IMG/VR virus record: IMGVR_UViG_3300042507_000813
Coordinates: 1 to 31,689 of that record
Reading direction: 5' to 3' (one strand)
Source of the DNA: a virus
DNA length: 31,689 nucleotides
Under the pieces are notes generated by a model. That model saw only the letters and a program-made list of their open reading frames with translations, did not search any database and was not told the DNA's origin. Made by a program: the position numbers and the translations under genes. Positions 8,482 to 16,453 of this stretch are shown here, one piece after another; the first letter of the stretch is position 1; each line of letters starts with the position of its first letter.

Positions 8482-9852
8482 ATGGCAATTAATATAAAAC
8501 CAGACATTTCTTTAAGCGCAAAACCACCGGCAACAATGAGTTTGCCGGAAATAGTGAATTTGGCCCGTGGAGCGCAAGCATTTCAACGCGAAAAAGAAAT
8601 ATTCCCTGAGTTAGTAGAACAGTCACAGATTGCAACGCGTACCGCACGAACAGGCGAACAGTCTGCTGCGTTTACATTTGATCAAAAACAAAGCGATGCC
8701 CTTATGAATATTGTGGGCGGCTACAGAAATGATCCAAGAGTATCGTCAGGCGATGCAAACAAAGCAGTTGAAGCAATGCTAGAAATCAAATCAAAAGCTA
8801 GAAACCTTGGTATTCCGCCTGCTGTAGTAGAAAAAATTGCATCAACTGCAACTCAAATTGCAATTAATGACCCAAAAGGATTGCCACAATACTTTGACAA
8901 TGTAATCCAGACTCAGATTGGACCGTCTGGCCAGCAAGCATTGCAAACACCACAAATCGTAAGTTCCGGCGGTCAGTCTGGCATATTCCGTGGCGGCCCT
9001 GCAACCGTAACGACATTGCCATTGCCTGGCGCACCGGCGCCAGTAGCACCCGCAGGCGTAACATCCCAAGACATGACTGCCCCAATACAACCAAGGCCAC
9101 CAGCTGCTCCGGCTGCAGGCGCTGCTCCAACCTCAATGGTGCAGCCAGATGTAGGCCGATTGCCTTTGGCTTATCCGGTGCGTCAAGCAGGCGTACCATT
9201 TGCTGCGTTACCCCAAGAGGAAACAGACCGTACTGCAGGCAGCCAATACCGCAACGGTTTAGTGCAGCGTCAATCAGAATTAACAACCGCACGGCGTAAT
9301 TTGCAAGAGGTTGTTAAAACTGCGCAAAAGCTGCAAGAAGAATCCGTATTGCCAGAAACAGGCCCTGTTGGCGCAGTTAAAAGAAAATTTGCGGATATTG
9401 TTGGTGATCCAACTTATAAACAATTATCCAAAGACCTTGCAAATGTGCAAATTTCCAACATTAAAGCAGTTGGCGGTTCATTAGATACGGTTGGCGGCCA
9501 GCAGTTGATCCGCATGGCCAGCGGTGATGAGACATTCCCACCGGATGTATTGCTAAGTATTGCCCGCCGCGCCGATGCCGATATTACCAATCTGGATATG
9601 ATGGCCACCGGAATGCAGCGCCATACCCAAAAATTTGGGGATGCCAATGCTAAACGATTCCAGCAAATGTGGTCATCTAACGCAGACTCACGCATATTTG
9701 AGATTATGAATATTGCACGAGATGTAAAAGATGTTAAAAAACGCGAAGAATTAACAAACAAATTGCTTGGCGGCATGGATGACAATCAACGCAAAGACTT
9801 GTTCCGTCAATACAACAATTTAATCAAATTAACCAATACAGGTGATTTGTAA
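8482..9852 (+). CDS. Putative ejection protein, position of P22 gp20
   Basis: 456 residues, compared with 471 for P22 gp20. Mostly helical and polar: an N-terminal helix region (LPEIVNLARGAQAFQREKEI), a Pro/Ala-rich linker around residues 180-235, and long charged helices to the end. No signal peptide, membrane segment or catalytic motif is evident. Its function is called from gene order, as the middle of three consecutive genes matching the gp7-gp20-gp16 arrangement; sequence similarity to P22 gp20 was not seen directly. AAGGAATAAATC precedes the ATG; its stop overlaps the next ATG. Confidence 0.6.
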   Translation: MAINIKPDISLSAKPPATMSLPEIVNLARGAQAFQREKEIFPELVEQSQIATRTARTGEQSAAFTFDQKQSDALMNIVGGYRNDPRVSSGDANKAVEAMLEIKSKARNLGIPPAVVEKIASTATQIAINDPKGLPQYFDNVIQTQIGPSGQQALQTPQIVSSGGQSGIFRGGPATVTTLPLPGAPAPVAPAGVTSQDMTAPIQPRPPAAPAAGAAPTSMVQPDVGRLPLAYPVRQAGVPFAALPQEETDRTAGSQYRNGLVQRQSELTTARRNLQEVVKTAQKLQEESVLPETGPVGAVKRKFADIVGDPTYKQLSKDLANVQISNIKAVGGSLDTVGGQQLIRMASGDETFPPDVLLSIARRADADITNLDMMATGMQRHTQKFGDANAKRFQQMWSSNADSRIFEIMNIARDVKDVKKREELTNKLLGGMDDNQRKDLFRQYNNLIKLTNTGDL

Positions 9853-12251
9853 TGCAAGACATTGGCCAACTTATTTTAGGTGGCTCAAAACCGCCACCTC
9901 CGCAACAGTCTGGAGATTTATTTCGTTTTGAAAATTTGCAGCCAAGTCAGGTGCAAATGGCTGTTAAACGGTTTACTGATATGGGTCAAAACCCACAATT
10001 GCTTGAATCAGTATTAACATCGCCAGAAAAATTTAATGCATATCCACTAGAGATTAGACAGCAGTTTTTTAATTTGTCTACTGGTACGCAACCAGCAATG
10101 GCTAGGCAATACACTAATGCACCCGTAACAGTGCAAGATAATACGCAATCAGGCGCTGCTCAACCGGCCATGCGTCCAGCATCTGCCGACCTTATTGGTG
10201 ACATGATTTTAGGTAAACCAGCTGAAATCAAAACAACTGAAATTCAAGCGCCTGCAGCCCCAGCGCGAAAAGTAGGCAAAGTTAAGGATATGAGCCAGCC
10301 AGGCCCATTAACTCAGTTTGGCCGCACCGCTGCTAGTTTTTATGATGCAACCATTGGTAGTGTTGTACCAGGCATCGTAGAACCGGTAACTTATGCCGGA
10401 GCCCGTGCAATCGGTAAAACCCCAGAGCAAGCAAAAGAAATTAGTACGGCAACTGCTGCGCCATTTGAGTCTGCAATGGGTAAAACATTTGGGGTAACCC
10501 AAACTCCCGAATATCAAGGCGAAGCAACCCGGCGTTTAACTAACTTTATTGGAGAAAATTTCCAAAAGGGTGCGGCATGGATTGCTGAAAAAACAGGTTT
10601 GCCAGCAACTGATATTGAAAACATGATGGGAACTTTAGCAGCTGGCGGCGGAATAAAAGCTGCTCCAGCCGTGCAGCGAGGCATTGTTAAAGGTGCAGAG
10701 ACGGTAGAAACTGCTTTGGGAACGAATGTACCAAAACCACCAGAGGCGCCAAGAATTGAACCAACTTTAGGCGGCAAACCTAAAGTAACTTATGCAGAGT
10801 TTCAAGCCCAATTACAAGCAAAGAAACAAGGCGGACCCGCTGCAACATTACCCCCCGCGCCTGTTGTGCAAACTCCAACAATGCCAGCGCCAACCAACAC
10901 GCAGCCATTTCCAGAGGTAAAGTACGCGCAAAAAGGAAGTGTAAATCTGCCAGAGCAAGAACAACGCAAGCAAATTTTGGCTCGAGTTGGCCTAGAAAAT
11001 GCCCGTCAATCATCTATTTTAGGCGATGGATTTGCTGCTGCTAATGAGTTTCAAACAAGCAAAGTAGACGCGCCTGTAGGCCAGCTTTACAGAGATACAT
11101 TAGCTAATGAGCGCATGGCTTTAGAAAACTTTGGCCAAAAAATTATTGAGCGTACTGGCGGGACTATTGGCCTAGATGAAACTGCCCTTTATGACCGCGG
11201 CACAAGAATTACGCGCCCTTTTGATGATTTTAAAACTGCTTTGCAAACGCAAATGAACCAGGCTTATGAAAGCGCCAAACAGGTTGCTGGATCGCAGCCA
11301 GCAGTTGTGCCAAGTAATATACAGAAATTCTTAGACACAAACTCTAACTTTACGGTAAACGACAGTTTTATGTCTTTGCGCCGCGGCATTGAGTCGCATT
11401 TAAAAGAAAATGATTTATTAGATGCAAGCGGCAAAGTTAAGCCAATGACGGTAGAGCAGGCAGAAGGCTTGCGCAAATACATTAACTCTAATTGGAATAA
11501 CGAGCGGTCTGGCATTATTGGCCGCCTTAAAGATAAGATAGATAATGATGTGACTAAGGTTGCTGGTGAGGATGTTTACAAAAAAGCCAGAGACATACGC
11601 ACCAAAATTGCCCGTTTGTTAGATGATCCAAAAGGCGTGTCCAAGATTATGGATTACGACCCACAGTCACCTATGAACCGCGCCGTGCCATTTGAAAAGA
11701 TTGCCTCAACCGTTGAACGGATGGATGTAGACCAGCAGCGTCATTTAATTAAGCTGCTTAAAGAAATGCCAGACGAAGTTCGACCTCAAGCGGATGCAGC
11801 TATAGCTGAGATCAAAGCACAGTTTGCCAATCGCATATTGCAAGAAGGTTCTAAAAATAAGGGTCAATGGAATGCAGGCAATATCACTAAATATTTAAAT
11901 GACAATAACCGCAAACTTGGCATTTTGATGGAAGATAAAGAATTGGCGCAGATGGTCAAAGACCTGCACGATGCCGGCCATCTGGTTAAGTATGATGCGT
12001 CTTATCCTGGTGCAGCAATACAGGCTCATAATTTAATTCGTTTGGGCGCGGCACCGCTGCTTGGAACTTTAGGAACCTCAGTAGGCGGAGCAGTTGGTGG
12101 CGCTTTTGGTGGTGTGCCAGGCGCTGGAGTTGGAGCGACTGTTGGCGGTATGTATGGCGCAAAACGGGGCGTGGCTATGGCAGAAAAGTCTGCATTAAAA
12201 CGCGCCCAGAAAAAAATGGTTCCCCTCAAAGATGTTGGTAAAGGAAAATAA
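9852..12251 (+). CDS. Large putative ejection/internal virion protein, position of P22 gp16
   Basis: 799 residues, longer than P22 gp16 (609). The N-terminal part is Pro/Gln/Ala-rich and disordered. Residues ~145-260 are helical (PGPLTQFGRTAASFYDATIG, then VEPVTYAGARAIGKTPEQ). The middle third is a charged helical domain (MTVEQAEGLRKYINSNWNNE). The last ~70 residues hold a glycine-rich hydrophobic stretch (GTSVGGAVGGAFGGVPGAGV) and a basic tail, a pattern common in proteins that insert in membranes during DNA ejection. No lytic-enzyme motif was recognised. Assignment rests on size, gene order and the Gly-rich segment. Confidence 0.6.
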   Translation: MQDIGQLILGGSKPPPPQQSGDLFRFENLQPSQVQMAVKRFTDMGQNPQLLESVLTSPEKFNAYPLEIRQQFFNLSTGTQPAMARQYTNAPVTVQDNTQSGAAQPAMRPASADLIGDMILGKPAEIKTTEIQAPAAPARKVGKVKDMSQPGPLTQFGRTAASFYDATIGSVVPGIVEPVTYAGARAIGKTPEQAKEISTATAAPFESAMGKTFGVTQTPEYQGEATRRLTNFIGENFQKGAAWIAEKTGLPATDIENMMGTLAAGGGIKAAPAVQRGIVKGAETVETALGTNVPKPPEAPRIEPTLGGKPKVTYAEFQAQLQAKKQGGPAATLPPAPVVQTPTMPAPTNTQPFPEVKYAQKGSVNLPEQEQRKQILARVGLENARQSSILGDGFAAANEFQTSKVDAPVGQLYRDTLANERMALENFGQKIIERTGGTIGLDETALYDRGTRITRPFDDFKTALQTQMNQAYESAKQVAGSQPAVVPSNIQKFLDTNSNFTVNDSFMSLRRGIESHLKENDLLDASGKVKPMTVEQAEGLRKYINSNWNNERSGIIGRLKDKIDNDVTKVAGEDVYKKARDIRTKIARLLDDPKGVSKIMDYDPQSPMNRAVPFEKIASTVERMDVDQQRHLIKLLKEMPDEVRPQADAAIAEIKAQFANRILQEGSKNKGQWNAGNITKYLNDNNRKLGILMEDKELAQMVKDLHDAGHLVKYDASYPGAAIQAHNLIRLGAAPLLGTLGTSVGGAVGGAFGGVPGAGVGATVGGMYGAKRGVAMAEKSALKRAQKKMVPLKDVGKGK

Positions 12252-12253
12252 TT

Positions 12254-13012
12254 ATGGCAGTCAATTTATCCCCCATAGGCAATGGATTTCAGTTTTTTAA
12301 TAACGATGGCCTGCCATTAAATGCCGGTAAAATTTTTACCTATCAGGCCGGTTCAACCACGCCGCTTACAACCTACACCGATTCCAGCGGATTAATTGCC
12401 AATACCAATCCTATTATTTTGGGGACGGATGGTCGGCCACCCTCTACTATTTGGTTGACAGAAGGGTTTTTTTATAAATTTGTATTAAAAACCGCTGCCG
12501 ATGTCACTATCCAAACTTATGACAATCTGTATGGAATTATTGGCGCAACGCCACCGTCTGCAACTCCAATTCCTGCGGGCGGCATCTTTTTGTGGTCTGG
12601 ATCAATAGGATCAATACCAGCCGGATATGTTCTTTGTAACGGGTTAAACGGTACCCCAGATTTGCGAGACCGATTTGTAGTTGGTGCTGGGTCTACTTAT
12701 GCTGTAAATGCAACTGGCGGCTCTGCTAATGCAGTTGTTGTAAGCCATACACACTCAGCAAGTGTTACAGATCCTGGGCATCAACACGCATATAGGCTTG
12801 ATGTTAATGGAGCAAGTATTGCTTTTGTAGGCAATCAAGGAAATTTGGGTGGCGCAACTTTGCCGGAGGGAACTGGGACACAAGCAAGCATTAGCACTTC
12901 AACCCAAACATCGACCACAAGCATTAGCGTTTCAAACGCATCTGCAGGTGTGAGCGGCACAAACGCCAATTTGCCTCCTTACTATGCGCTTTGCTACATC
13001 ATGAAAACCTAA
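12254..13012 (+). CDS. Collar-domain tail fibre
   Basis: 252 residues. Residues 1-95 (LSPIGNGFQFFNNDGLPLNA, GKIFTYQAGSTTPLTTYTDS, TDGRPPSTIWL) form a particle-binding type N-terminal domain found on many podovirus fibres and spikes. Residues 109-150 carry the phage tail-collar signature (IFLWSGSIGSIPAGYVLCNG, then TPDLRDRFVVGAG). SHTHSASVTDPGHQH at ~164-178 is a His-rich segment such as those that bind metal in long-tail-fibre tips. It likely forms a second appendage besides the 838-aa fibre. It sits two bases after the ejection-protein stop. Confidence 0.85.
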   Translation: MAVNLSPIGNGFQFFNNDGLPLNAGKIFTYQAGSTTPLTTYTDSSGLIANTNPIILGTDGRPPSTIWLTEGFFYKFVLKTAADVTIQTYDNLYGIIGATPPSATPIPAGGIFLWSGSIGSIPAGYVLCNGLNGTPDLRDRFVVGAGSTYAVNATGGSANAVVVSHTHSASVTDPGHQHAYRLDVNGASIAFVGNQGNLGGATLPEGTGTQASISTSTQTSTTSISVSNASAGVSGTNANLPPYYALCYIMKT

Positions 13013-13013
13013 T

Positions 13014-13268
13014 ATGGAATGGCAGACCATTATCAATATTGGCCTTGGATGTATTGTTGCATCCATAGGCTGGTTTGCTCGAGAAATCTGGGATTCGGTA
13101 AAAGAGTTGCGCAGAGACATACACCAGATTGAAAAAGACCTGCCAGAAATCTATGTGCGCAGAGATGATTTAAAAGAAGTGCGCCTAGAAATGGCTGCAC
13201 GGTTTGATAAGCTGGAAAGCATCATGGCCTCTTTTTTTGACCGGCTAAACGATAAAGCGGATAAGTAA
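13014..13268 (+). CDS. Small membrane-anchored coiled-coil protein
   Basis: 84 residues: an N-terminal hydrophobic segment (IINIGLGCIVASIGWFAREI, residues 5-24) followed by a heptad-rich charged helix (VKELRRDIHQIEKDL, then EVRLEMAARFDKLESIMASF). This single-span plus coiled-coil form is common among phage lysis-cassette accessory proteins (holin-like or i-spanin-like), but no family is certain. One base separates it from the collar-fibre stop, and its stop overlaps the next ATG. Confidence 0.7.
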   Translation: MEWQTIINIGLGCIVASIGWFAREIWDSVKELRRDIHQIEKDLPEIYVRRDDLKEVRLEMAARFDKLESIMASFFDRLNDKADK

Positions 13269-13483
13269 TGGATGTGCCATATAACAATGGGAAAATTAAG
13301 ATAGGCTGCGAATACTATCTAAACCCATTGAGGCCAAAATACATTGAGCGTGACGAAGATATGCTGGAGTTGCAGAGTTACCTAATTCAAGACCCAAGCA
13401 TACTAAATCGTCAATATTGGGCTAATCGGATTTATTTACTAATCCTTTTACTTATATTAATTCTTATGCTAATGGCTAATTAA
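13268..13483 (+). CDS. Hypothetical small tail-anchored membrane protein, 71 aa
   Basis: The first ~50 residues are polar (NNGKIKIGCEYYLNPLRPKY). The last ~18 (IYLLILLLILILMLMA) form one clear membrane helix with the C-terminus at the membrane end. Overlaps the previous stop (TAATG). No recognised family; its company with the membrane and lysis genes suggests an envelope role late in infection. Confidence 0.65.
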   Translation: MDVPYNNGKIKIGCEYYLNPLRPKYIERDEDMLELQSYLIQDPSILNRQYWANRIYLLILLLILILMLMAN

Positions 13484-13538
13484 AAAAAACAAAATGAGCG
13501 AACAAACATACATTAAATCTGCAAAAAATAGGTAAATA

Positions 13539-14150
13539 ATGGCTGAGAAGTTAAATGCAGACGATACGCTGTCTAAAGTATTAGCGTATGTAGACTCACC
13601 ATTTAAGCTGTTTGCCATTGTTTTGATGGCTGTTTTTGCATTTACGGGCTACATTATTTATGACCACCGAGAGCTAATTGTTGGTACTTACAAGGAAAGC
13701 CAAAAGCTACCTAGTATTAACAAAGACAGAGTTGATGAAGTAGCAGTTCATTTGTTTAAAACGACTGATGCAACTGTAGTAACGATATTTAAAGTTAATC
13801 CGTTGCTTGCCACTCGAATACAGTACCGTGCTTACACAACAAATGGTCGGGATAAAACGAATGATGGTTTAGATGTAGGGTTGTTTACAAGTAATCAAGC
13901 AAATAACCAAGATGTGGTAGCTTTAATGGCTGGCAATATACCTTGTGGTGAATACAAAACGGCCCAGTCAGAAATTGGCTTGTGGTATTTAGAAAAGGGT
14001 ATGCGGTACGGTTGCAGAATTAGTGTGCCGCCTGACCCCAGTAAGTTTGTAGGGCAGATTACCGTTGGCTGGGAAAAACAACCAGCAGATTTAGAACAAA
14101 CAAAAGCAATGCTTTTTATTGCAGCAACTATGTTATCAGGGAGAAAATAA
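13539..14150 (+). CDS. Hypothetical protein with one membrane span, 203 aa
   Basis: A short cytoplasmic start, then one membrane helix at about residues 22-44 (FKLFAIVLMAVFAFTGYIIY), then a ~155-residue soluble domain with two cysteines (GNIPCGEY and RYGCRISVPP) and an aromatic C-terminal part (VGWEKQPADLEQT). If the N-terminus is inside, the domain is periplasmic. Its stop overlaps the holin start (TAATG), suggesting a lysis-related or superinfection role; I do not recognise the family. Confidence 0.7.
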   Translation: MAEKLNADDTLSKVLAYVDSPFKLFAIVLMAVFAFTGYIIYDHRELIVGTYKESQKLPSINKDRVDEVAVHLFKTTDATVVTIFKVNPLLATRIQYRAYTTNGRDKTNDGLDVGLFTSNQANNQDVVALMAGNIPCGEYKTAQSEIGLWYLEKGMRYGCRISVPPDPSKFVGQITVGWEKQPADLEQTKAMLFIAATMLSGRK

Positions 14151-14557
14151 TGCTAGGACTAGACACCATTGTCGGCGTTGGAATGAAGCTGATTGACAAG
14201 CTGATTCCTGATCCAGCAGCCAAGGCACAAGCCCAATTAGAACTGGCTAAACTTGCCCAAGAAGGCAAATTAGCCGAAATACAGGCTGATACCGCAGAAT
14301 CTCAAGAAGTGACCAAACGGGCACAGGCCGACATGGCTAGTGATAGCTGGTTGTCTAAAAACATCCGGCCTATGACCCTTATTTTTATTCTTGGCGGTTA
14401 TTTTGTGTTTGCCATGATGTCGGCTTTTGGCAACAACGCAAACGAAAAGTATGTAGAGTTGTTGGGCCAATGGGGAATGCTTGTAATGTCATTCTATTTT
14501 GGTGGCCGTACCCTTGAAAAAATCATGGATATGAAAGTAAAAAATGAACCTAAGTGA
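14150..14557 (+). CDS. Holin, 3TM (GTA-holin-like) family
   Basis: 135 residues. An N-terminal segment ending PDPAAKAQAQLELAKLAQ is followed by an amphipathic charged helix, then SWLSKNIRPMTLIF and two hydrophobic helices at ~73-94 and ~102-118, and the GGRTLEKIMDM motif. The PDPAAKA start, 'W-S-kniRP' and 'GgRt-EK' are features of the Holin_3TMs family. It forms inner-membrane lesions that time lysis. Its 3' end overlaps the endolysin start by 14 bp, which couples the two. Confidence 0.87.
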   Translation: MLGLDTIVGVGMKLIDKLIPDPAAKAQAQLELAKLAQEGKLAEIQADTAESQEVTKRAQADMASDSWLSKNIRPMTLIFILGGYFVFAMMSAFGNNANEKYVELLGQWGMLVMSFYFGGRTLEKIMDMKVKNEPK

Positions 14558-14981
14558 ACATTTTAGTATGGAAGAATTAACTAATTCTGAAACTGCTGCT
14601 CGTAATAATTGGGATAACACCCCTAACGCTACCGAGATGGCCAATCTTGTGCGTTTGGCAGCTTTTTTGGAAGATGTTAAAACGATTTTAGGCGGCAAGC
14701 CGGTAATGATTAATTCGGCATTTCGCTCAAAACTGGTCAATGACGCAGTTGGTTCTACAGACACTAGCCAGCACCGGATTGGGTGCGCAGCCGATATTCG
14801 GGTGCCGGGCATGACCCCAGATGAGGTGGTCAAGGCGGTTATGGCTGCTGGCCTTGGATATGACCAGGTTATTCGCGAGTTTGACCGCTGGACCCATATC
14901 TCAATTCCTAACAACCCAGGGGATAAACCTCGGCAGCAGGCATTGATTATTGATCGCAGCGGGACTCGTCAATACGCGTGA
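14544..14981 (+). CDS. Endolysin, M15-type peptidase
   Basis: 145 residues. It carries the zinc-peptidase signature of the M15 group: SAFRS at 58-62, SQHRIGCAADI with H77 and D84, and WTHIS with H118 as third ligand. The start, NLSEHFSMEELTNSETAARN, is the usual beginning of phage M15 lysins. It should cleave peptide cross-links in peptidoglycan. No signal peptide, so it needs the overlapping holin for release. It is the last gene of the rightward late operon; the terminator at 15024 follows, inside an opposing gene. Confidence 0.9.
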   Translation: MNLSEHFSMEELTNSETAARNNWDNTPNATEMANLVRLAAFLEDVKTILGGKPVMINSAFRSKLVNDAVGSTDTSQHRIGCAADIRVPGMTPDEVVKAVMAAGLGYDQVIREFDRWTHISIPNNPGDKPRQQALIIDRSGTRQYA

Positions 14982-14985
14982 TACA

Positions 14986-15159
14986 CTATATGTAGGTTTC
15001 TTTGACCTCCTTTATGTCCTCTGGCCCTACCTTTTTGGTGGGGCTCTTTTTTTCGTAAATGATGGCATCCATATAGCCCTCACGATATGCATCGTGAATG
15101 GCCTCTAAGTGGCCTAAAAACAACAGAACTGCGCCTACAATTAGTAAAGCGGGGCGCAT
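14986..15159 (-). CDS. Tiny single-span membrane protein, 57 aa
   Basis: ATG at 15159, TAG at 14986-14988, overlapping the end of the lipoprotein gene by 19 bp. An N-terminal hydrophobic segment (PALLIVGAVLLFLGHLEA) is followed by a charged tail (DAYREGYMDAIIYEKK, then KEVKETYI). It ends 4 bp from the convergent endolysin gene and its sequence also contains, on the other strand, the late terminator. GGATG lies 4 bases before the start. Real by overlap and composition; function unknown, and with the lipoprotein it could form a spanin-like pair (weak inference). Confidence 0.55.
   Translation of the reverse strand: MRPALLIVGAVLLFLGHLEAIHDAYREGYMDAIIYEKKSPTKKVGPEDIKEVKETYI
15024..15053 (+). terminator. 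Rho-independent terminator of the rightward late operon
   Basis: GCCCTACC (15024-15031), loop TTTTT, GGTGGGGC (15037-15044) form an eight-pair stem with one G-U pair, followed by TC and seven T. It lies about 43 bp after the endolysin stop, antisense within the 57-aa gene. Confidence 0.85.
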
Positions 15160-15395
15160 GAGACATCCACGACAATATCCCTAGTCATGCCGCCGACCTT
15201 GCGTTTGGCGTAAATCACCACCGCTCTGGTCTTGGCTACCTGGCAATCTTGAATAGCGGACACAACCTCAAGACGGCTCATGGAATGAACCTTATCATCG
15301 ACTACCAGCTGCTGCTCTGGCATGGCCTGCTTATCCGGCAAAATGCCGCAGCCACTAAAAAACACTAAACAAACCCCGGCTATGATCATTTTCAT
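15141..15395 (-). CDS. Small lipoprotein, 84 aa
   Basis: AGGAGGGAGAC precedes ATG. A lysine-containing start, a hydrophobic core and a lipobox-like FFSGC (acylated Cys at residue 16) indicate a lipoprotein signal. The C-terminal half (RLEVVSAIQDCQ, then AVVIYAKRKVGGMTRDIVVD, ending VSCAPLY) looks like a compact fold with two cysteines, a disulfide candidate. I recall similar small lipoproteins of unknown function in environmental phages. Last but one gene of the early leftward operon, directly after SSB. Possible roles are superinfection exclusion or outer-membrane spanin; neither is shown. Confidence 0.7.
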   Translation of the reverse strand: MKMIIAGVCLVFFSGCGILPDKQAMPEQQLVVDDKVHSMSRLEVVSAIQDCQVAKTRAVVIYAKRKVGGMTRDIVVDVSCAPLY

Positions 15396-15404
15396 GTCTC
15401 CCTC

Positions 15405-15806
15405 CTAGAATGGGTTGTCATCATCAATGGAACCGGAATATGACCGAGAAGGATATTTTCCAGCGTTTTGGGGCGTTTCTGGCTGAGAATCGGGTTTGGG
15501 TCCAGCGAACTCTAATTCGCCTACCCTAGCCCTCATCGTCACGCCCTCGGAGCCATCCTTGCGCTTAAAGGTTTCTACATGGGGCTCTGTCATGCTGACA
15601 AACAATAATTGGCCTTTAGCAAGATACGGCTTTAACTTCTCGCAGCGCTCTCCCCACATAGTCCCATTAACCCATTGGGTTGGCTGCTTACCGTCAACCT
15701 TGCGGCCATAAGAGAAAGCCAACGACAAATCCATGATGGCCTTACCATCTGGCGTGTAACGAACCTCGGGTTCATTGCCCAGGCGGGCTAATCCAAGCAT
15801 TAACAT
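15405..15806 (-). CDS. ssb: Single-stranded DNA-binding protein
   Basis: 133 residues. An OB-fold start typical of SSB (LGLARLGNEPEVRYTPDGKA, then LSLAFS, then QWVNGTMWGERCEKLKPYL and KGQLLFVSM) is followed by a Pro/Ser linker and the acidic tip DDDNPF, which in SSBs binds partner proteins. ATG overlaps the exonuclease stop (TAATG, with GGGAG upstream). With the neighbouring exonuclease and Erf it forms a recombination unit acting on phage DNA ends. Confidence 0.88.
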   Translation of the reverse strand: MLMLGLARLGNEPEVRYTPDGKAIMDLSLAFSYGRKVDGKQPTQWVNGTMWGERCEKLKPYLAKGQLLFVSMTEPHVETFKRKDGSEGVTMRARVGELEFAGPKPDSQPETPQNAGKYPSRSYSGSIDDDNPF

Positions 15807-16453
15807 TAAAAACTCCCTTTATCAAAGTAATTCGATTCGTCATTAAAAAACTCAAAAAGTGCATCGCATTCTGCTAAAAACTTTTCGGCAGCTGCGTTAA
15901 CCTCGGCCAACTCCTCTGGGGTTGGAGTGTATTTCTTGATAAACAGGTCTTTGCCCTCGCCCATGCGCGGGTCGTAGGACACAAACCAGACATCCTTACC
16001 GGTGCAGGCCGACTGCAGCAACATCTGCGGCTTGTAATCCTCTGGAATAATCTGGTTGGCCACATACTTCATGTGTGTCTTGGTCTTGGGGCATTTGACC
16101 TCGATCAAGCAGCCATCGGACACAAACCCGTCTGGGCTCACGCCGCAATGGTCAATGTTGGGATGGTCAATAAAGCCAACATCCGTGACCATGAGGCCGG
16201 TACGGGTCTCAAAGGCCTCTTTAGCCGCGGCCTCCTGATCCACGCCCCATTGCATATCCGAGGTCATGTACTTGTCGGCAAAAGTGTTGGTAATGCGCTC
16301 GGCCACAATCTCGTAGCGTAAGTTCTCGCGCTCACTTGACTCCCTGCCAGACTTTAGGAAGTTCATGGCCGCAGCCATTCTGGAACCGGTTAACTTACCG
16401 AGGCGGTCATTCCACCAGGTTCCGTCTTGTTGAAATGGGTTTGGTTCACGCAC
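15806..16453 (-). CDS. YqaJ / lambda-exonuclease-family 5'-3' exonuclease
   Basis: 215 residues. Catalytic-core motifs of the PD-(D/E)XK lambda-exo family are visible: WGVDQEAAAKEAFE (E74), GVSPDGFV (D108) followed by LIEVKCP (E118, K120), then YKPQMLLQS near residue 140. It resects double-stranded DNA ends to 3' tails for the annealing protein made by the upstream gene. It overlaps that gene by 8 bp and shares its last bases with the ssb start. Confidence 0.92.
   Translation of the reverse strand: MREPNPFQQDGTWWNDRLGKLTGSRMAAAMNFLKSGRESSERENLRYEIVAERITNTFADKYMTSDMQWGVDQEAAAKEAFETRTGLMVTDVGFIDHPNIDHCGVSPDGFVSDGCLIEVKCPKTKTHMKYVANQIIPEDYKPQMLLQSACTGKDVWFVSYDPRMGEGKDLFIKKYTPTPEELAEVNAAAEKFLAECDALFEFFNDESNYFDKGSF

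Noticed and set aside
12254-13012. Fibre genes considered as targets of a diversity-generating retroelement.
   Set aside because: No reverse transcriptase and no template/variable repeat pair is seen in the genome.
13494-13535. A 13-codon frame between two membrane-protein genes.
   Set aside because: Too short and without ribosome site to support as a gene.
14489-14914. A 141-codon leftward frame opposite the holin and endolysin.
   Set aside because: The rightward genes there carry clear family motifs; the antisense product does not.
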